Below, piece after piece: positions 58,488-64,000 of a stretch of DNA of 64,000 nucleotides; positions within the stretch are counted from its first letter, which is position 1, and the number at the start of each line of letters is the position of its first letter. Below the pieces are notes generated by a model. That model was not told the origin of the DNA. It did no database searches and was given only the letters and a program-made list of their open reading frames with translations. Made by a program: the position numbers and the translations under genes. Origin of the DNA: Mugil cephalus (Eukaryota > Chordata > Actinopteri > Mugiliformes > Mugilidae); contig NC_061771.1 of assembly GCF_022458985.1 (NCBI RefSeq), positions 12,749,001-12,813,000 on the forward strand. Direction: 5' to 3'.

Positions 58488-61400
58488 ATGGCAGCCGTAC
58501 AGTGCACCAAATGCACTGCCGAAAGGAAATGTTTTCGGCGGGAACTTGATTCTTGGAGACACAGGCTGATACATTGCGTTGGTATGATCCAAAAAGCAGT
58601 TTTACATTTTGTAAGAAAACTATGGACGAGCGTCACAGATTTAGCCCGGAGGCTGGCGGATCGCTCTGTCCCTGTGCTAATGAGTAGCTTAGCTGGTAGC
58701 ATGGCCCCTTGGTGGTGTTGAGCTTTAGCAGCGAAGTTAAGCTGCCCGGCTAATGTCTACCAGCTGGCCCCCTTTCTTTGTCCCTGCGAGCTAGCCCGCT
58801 GCTCGCTGCTGTTAGCCTTTTGGACATTTCATGTCACCACGAAGACAACACACGCACTGTCTCCGCGTTTATCCTGGCGTTTGTCGTCGGATGTTGCAAC
58901 GTTTGTTAAATTTGTTTATTGACATATTTGTTTGCTATGCTAATGGCCATGTTAGGCTAGCACCAACGGTGTTAATGTTATTTTGGGGGGAGGGGAGAGG
59001 GGGATTGTTGCTACGTTAAGGAAGCTAATGTCAGCGCAGAATGATGAAAGCATTCACACAGAGGTGTCAGTGAACGCTTTTCCTCGTATATTTGCTATTT
59101 TAAGCGCCGCTTCGAGGCTGCAGGAGGCGTAAGATTAGCTGTAGCTGGATCTCCTGTAGTTTGTGACGTCCAGCATCGAAATCAAAATACACGCCGACAC
59201 CGTTGTGGCTTTTTTTTTTTTAATACTCTTGACGTGTATCAGTCTATGTATTGAATGCATTGGTTGTCATGTCATTATATAAAAGCTGTGTTCTTCCAGC
59301 TGGCAACATGGCAGCACAGTTGTCTGGGCGCTGCTATGATATTAGTCTAAATTTATATGAGCACAACCTGTCCTGCACCCAGATGTCACGTACTTCACGC
59401 GTGGACGTCTTGTCTGTGTCTTTACTGACGGATTGTTTGTGTTTGTTTTTCTTTTGCAGGGTTTGAAAGTATTCTGGAGGGGATCTATGGCCCTCTGCTG
59501 CTGAGAGACCTCAGTTTATTTGATGGTGGGTTATAAACTGTATGCTTCTAAGAAGTCTTGACCATTTTCTGTTTTTAAAATTGACTGTACGTTCACTTTC
59601 AGCGAGTTGAGCTCACAAAGTCTAGTGTCTCAAATTAAATGTGTTTTTCTGACCCGAGTACACTTATTCTTGCTGTGTAAATCCTAAAGATATGTAACCA
59701 TTATTTGCAGTTTTTCTCTCACAAGCCAGTTTAAATGTATAAATGGGCGTTTGTTGTTTCATTCATTGTTTGAACCACATTTGGTCTTTGGGATCGGGCA
59801 AACACGCTTTCATTATTCTGTCCTATTTCCGAATGTTACATTAGGTGCTCATTTGTGAAGTTAGATGTAAATAGATAACAAAATGTTTCCATACACAGCA
59901 GCTCATTTTTATTTATCCTTCGACGCTAAACAAAGCACTTTTGATTACTAGCTGGTTAATGTTGATCATTTTTACATAAATGAGTAATAAGTAGGTGTAA
60001 AGCTTATTTGGGCAACACCACTAGCAATATAATATAATATTGATATAAATATCTGCTCTTGTCCGGTCTCCTGTCTGTCTGTTGTGTGCGTCTGTGGGAC
60101 CGCTTCTCACTTGCCAAGTCCTGCAGTCGCACACCAATTTCAACTTCACACAAGCCCCCTCATTCTGAACAGTGTGATGCAAGGCACCACAAGTGTCAGA
60201 TTCAAAAGAACAAAAAGAGCTTAATAACACGTGCAGTTACATCTCAAAATACACCAGCGAGACCCTTGCTACTCGTCTAGAGTCTCTGTATCGTATCAAA
60301 CAAAAAACAACATTTGCATTAAGAGTTATTTTGAAAGCTCGCTGGCCGCCACTTTAATTATGTTAAAGGAGATCAATTAGCATATTAGGTGTGATTAGAT
60401 TGTAGGACTTAAGACTGGTTTTATATATGACTACAACAAAAGTACGCAACACCTGATCAGCAACACTTCTGTAAAAATAAATTCCCCGTGTTTGTGTTTG
60501 CATCACTTCCGTCATTCAGTTTCTTGTAGTAGTTAACACGTCTTGATTCTACTTTTATCTTTAGCCCTATTCACACAGGACTAGTTTTACCTTGGGGCCG
60601 CCGATAATTTGTACTAATCGGGGAGGTCGTGTATGATCTTAATCCCATGCATCGATGATTTGTAAAGTAAAAATTACACGGCAAACTACGTAGCACAATT
60701 CTTGTAATACAGAGGTCGTCTGATAAAACTAATCCAGTGTGAATCTGTGATTTTAGGGGTGAGTGTTTACATTTTTGAGACTTTGGTTTGATCTGCGTCT
60801 TTCTGTCACTTAAGAATTATAAAGGATGTGCTGTAATTAAAGTTTGGACAGATGTTAGAGCACAAAGTCAAGATGTCACCGAACTATTCACCGGTTTAGT
60901 TGGATGAAATCATTAAATCGACCATGTGTAAAGGTGGGTCTGATTTAAATACCGCCAGGTTGTTGGTAGTTTCTTCCCCAGGATAAGTGGAATGAAAAAT
61001 ATATTTTTATCTTCCATTATAACTTGCGCCGTCTCTGACACAGTGGAGTGAGGCAGGAAGTAGCAGAACCGTAACAACAGATCGTAAATTTGAGTAAAAG
61101 CCAGAGTTTGCTTATCTCGTGAGAATACGCCACATGACACACAGACGGTTCATTTCTGAAGCACAGAGTGTCCTCAGGTAAAACTGATCCTGTTTGAACG
61201 GTGCTCTAGACGAGATTTTTCCTGCTGTTTTTTTTTATGCATTGTGTGTAAACATTCATACTTTATAAAATGTGAAATGAATCTAATAGACTGTCAGCTA
61301 CAGAGAAACATTTCAGGTCAGGTTTAACTTCCGCTGTGCAACAAATTATACTTTTAATTGGCTGGTTTGCCTTTGTGTTTTAAATTGGTAGTAAATTTAC

Positions 61401-63118
61401 CTCCTCTTCATCTTTGTATTCACACTGTGGTTTTTAAAGTATTTGCTTGTACATCTCTTCAACATTTTTGTTTTTAAATTGGGCTTTATAAACCAAACTG
61501 AAATGAAAGTGTGCCACAAGCTAACCTACCATACTGTCAACCACAGAGAAACATTTCAAGTCAGGTTTAACTTGCACTGTGGTTACACCCAGTGTGTAGA
61601 GGATAGTTTGTTCTTTGTGTTCTGGGACAGGCCAGATCTTAAGACGGTTCAGAGCAGCAGATTTTCTTTATGTTGACTCAAGCCACTGACATGGAAATAA
61701 TGTGCACTGTGTGTCATCACAGATCCTCACGTCAGGCGTGGCGCAAAAAAACATCCACACTGCTTCATGCAACGTGTCTAAATCCTGATAAACACGTACA
61801 ACGAGCAGTCAAAGCTGTCCCCGTCTTCTCTAAAGTATTTGCGTTTGGGTTCCCTCAATGTATTCGCTTTTGCTTTTGTTCTCTCTAAATATATAAAGTT
61901 AGTTAGTGGCAGTGTTGAGTTGGCATACTTTGTTTTTCCAAATAAAAGTTCAATTCCTTCCTTGAAATATGACCAAAACCTTTTGTATACTTTTAGTTTT
62001 AGCTTTGTGTTTTTCCTGGGTGTTGATATCAGAATGGAGAGAGATAAACATCAGCTTCCTGGTATATAGTTTCAGTCTAAATACCTTTAAGTTTAAAGGT
62101 TTCACTTTCCCCTACTACAGTCGGGCCTGCTGTGGCATGTTTTGTTGTTGTATTTGACTAAGGGGGCAAATACAGGTGGAAAAACCACAGCAGCACATAA
62201 CCTCTATAGATATACTCCCACGTACGGTACATTTAAAAAAAAAAAAACAAGCAAAAAAATTCATTCAGAAGATCAACCACGAATTACTGTGTATGACTTC
62301 ACCGTCGCTATTTGTTCAGCTCCCTAAGTGTGGTTGTACTGTATTTGTTGATGGCAGCGTTGGTGTCGTAAAGCTCTCCTCTTTGATTTACAAAAATCAT
62401 AAATGTCTCGTACTATTTGAGCTACTGAAACAACATATCATTAGTATGATTTGTGAAAGAACGCCCTGCTAATTTTGGTTCTGCGTTTTGGGCTCGGATG
62501 CATTTGTCTATAAGATTTTCTGTAGAGCAAAAGTTGTGTAGTGTGGCTGACAAAGGTGCGGCAAAACGAAAGTTTGTAACACTATATTATATAGCGGCGT
62601 GAAGTGAAGCGTTCTCTCTCTTTCTCTCTCTCATTATGAAACTAGCACAAAGACTCAATCTGAAACCTCGGTTGCCTCTTGACAAATTCTGTATTGTGGA
62701 CCTACGTTGGAAGCTGCGTGATCCTTCCTGGAAAATTGCGAATGCATGATCATGGGTCCTTTTGTCTTTCAGACTGTGAACCCAACGAGGTGGATGACTG
62801 GTCCCCTGAAGCGAGCTGTTCATTCTGCAGCCTTCCCCTGGACAAACTCAGTGTAAGAATTTTAGTCAAAACATCCCTTATTCATGTCTGCTTTTAACTA
62901 ATTGTCGTGATCTTGAAAGCTGTAACAGTAACACTTGAACTTAAAATGGGAACTCAATTAAGTGACTTCCCTCTTTTTCCTCCCCATGTAGGATCAAGTT
63001 CATGCAGGCACTTCGCCGCTATCTTCCCCCTCCGACTACTCTCCTTGTCAGGCCCCAATCACCTCCGAGAGCAGCCAGTCAGCTCACAGGTTCCTCCAGG
63101 CCGTGTTTCAGAAGAAAG
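58488..63118 (+). CDS. lcor: Ligand-dependent corepressor, 5' part (continues past the window)
   Basis: The first four coding exons join in frame: 58488-58581, 59460-59525, 62773-62852 and 62992-63118 (367 bases, 122 complete codons, ending in a GTGAGT donor). The product starts [20 protein letters not shown], then [43 protein letters not shown] and [10 protein letters not shown]. This is the N-terminal region shared by long LCOR isoforms and LCORL. DLSLFDDCEP favours LCOR, CSFC favours LCORL; I lean to LCOR. CXXC pairs (CTKC, CSFC) may bind zinc. LCOR is a nuclear corepressor of hormone receptors and associates with PRC2-type complexes. The remaining exons, including the HTH domain, lie to the right. 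The ATG follows a purine-rich GAGA tract; a LINE end lies just upstream. Confidence 0.83.
61291..61581 (+). repeat. Local direct repeat in lcor intron 2
   Basis: About 48 bases at 61291-61339 ('cagagaaacatttcaggtca' then 'ggtttaacttccgctgtg') recur at 61534-61581 with about five differences, spaced 243 bases. It may be a small segmental duplication or two ends of an unrecognised element. Confidence 0.7.
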
Positions 63119-63402
63119 GTGAGTCCAGCACATCTGCAGCTTGTGAGCCACTGCACAAAACTGGCAGATTTTCCTTAACTATCTACATATAAGAACTAGC
63201 AACAACAACAGTGTTCTTATTCATTGTGGTTGAAAAACAGCACAGATTTGATTAGTTTTCCTGGAAAAACTCTAGATTGCTTTGTCACATACCATGTGTT
63301 TGCACATGTTGCATACAGATCTGAGATTTCCTTCTAAACACACTGAACATTATATTCAAGTAACGTCCTGGTTGCTCTGGACAGATCTGCCCTTGTATTT
63401 AA

Positions 63403-64000
63403 CCTTCCTGTTGTGTTCGGGTCAAATTTGAAAGATTTACACCTTAAAACAATCATAATTACTGTGTTTTACATCTGAATGCCTCAAGGCCTCATGATAT
63501 CCTCCACACTATGATGATCACCTCCTTGTTACACCTGTGGTGTTCCCGGTCAAAAGTGACCGCCATAGGAAATGAATGGGTATCCAGCCTATATTCATCC
63601 ATCAGACAGAAAACGTCCCCATACACACCACCCCAACTCACTCACACACATTTCATACTGAACAATGTCTTTTGCGGGTGCACATCTCTTTCCCACGCTT
63701 GTGTGCCGATCCTCCCACGTGAACCACACGAGCTTGATGTTTGCCTTGCACTCCTTTTACTCTGAGCACAACGAGTAGGTCGACTGACCAAGCGGTTCTC
63801 TGTCGAAGAGGTTCTGGTCCAGGTTTTTGGACGTGATAAAGTGGGCACTGAATTTGAACCGGAGATGGAGGAGGATGTCGCGGAAGTGGAAGACAACACA
63901 GATTTTGATCCAGACTCTGAGGAGACTGACCAATCAACAGATGGAGAGGGAGAGGCACCGGAAGAACAGGCCCCTGAGGAGACATTCCAGTCCAAGAGTG
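63403..64000 (+). mobile_element. piggyBac-like transposon, left part (cut by window edge)
   Basis: A TTAA at 63399-63402 is followed by CCTTCCTGTTGTGTTCGGGT, matching fish piggyBac-type ends, which always sit on TTAA. An open plus-strand frame from 63766 to the edge reads TKRFSVEEVLVQVFGRD and then a long acidic stretch (EEDVAEVEDN, DFDPDSEETD). This is the usual N-terminal layout of piggyBac transposases. No in-frame ATG is visible before it because a TGA lies at 63763, so this part may already be broken. It lies sense in the lcor intron after exon 4. Confidence 0.75.

Noticed and set aside
58310-58721. Plus-strand frames of 79 and 134 codons starting before the lcor ATG
   Set aside because: They begin in the LINE tail and GAGA tract; only the part from 58488 in the lcor frame has family similarity, and it ends at a donor at 58581.
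63642-63995. Ser-rich 110-117-codon minus-strand frames at the right edge
   Set aside because: They are complements of the acidic piggyBac transposase N-terminal frame, and Ser/Pro richness follows from that.

Overview
The window looks like nuclear DNA of a ray-finned (teleost) fish. Genes are split by short introns with ordinary GT-AG junctions. Intergenic and intronic DNA carries fish-type repeats: Tc1/mariner pieces, a hAT-like MITE, a piggyBac end, and several LINE families in decayed copies. The recognised genes are vertebrate orthologues. There is no operon structure, and I saw no CRISPR array, rRNA or tRNA gene, and no LTR or retrovirus-like element. Exon boundaries were set by eye from splice consensus, reading-frame continuity and my memory of human proteins, so small boundary errors are possible.

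Layout, left to right. 0-2.4 kb: intergenic, with Tc1 fragments. 2.4-4.8 kb (-): psmb3, proteasome subunit beta-3, six coding exons giving 205 aa. 5.9-8.9 kb (-): cwc25, spliceosome factor, nine coding exons giving about 401 aa. 12.0-17.3 kb (-): sp6, an Sp-family zinc-finger factor with its whole CDS in one exon and a probable upstream non-coding exon. 17.4-27.7 kb: a 10-kb gene-free interval between divergent sp6 and scrn2. 28.4-37.1 kb (+): scrn2, secernin-2, seven coding exons, 419 aa. 41.8-45.0 kb and 46.9-50.6 kb (+): two tandem, diverged genes for Arg/Ser-rich proteins that share three collinear motifs with the N-terminal half of ZNF318 but show no zinc fingers. 52.6-55.0 kb (-): pla2g12b, four exons, 208 aa, with Leu in place of the catalytic His and an exact C-terminal KDEL. 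58.5 kb to the right edge (+): the first four coding exons of lcor (or lcorl), with a piggyBac element starting in the intron after exon 4.

The linkage psmb3-cwc25 and sp6-scrn2 mirrors human chromosome 17 neighbourhoods, while pla2g12b and lcor are on human chromosome 10, so the window joins two ancestral blocks. The genes do not form one pathway: they cover protein turnover, splicing, epithelial transcription control, a secernin hydrolase, ER lipoprotein assembly and transcriptional corepression. The least described part is the tandem ZNF318-like pair. Its exon phases, motif order and upstream CTCF-like motifs suggest a duplicated nuclear-protein locus worth proper characterisation.
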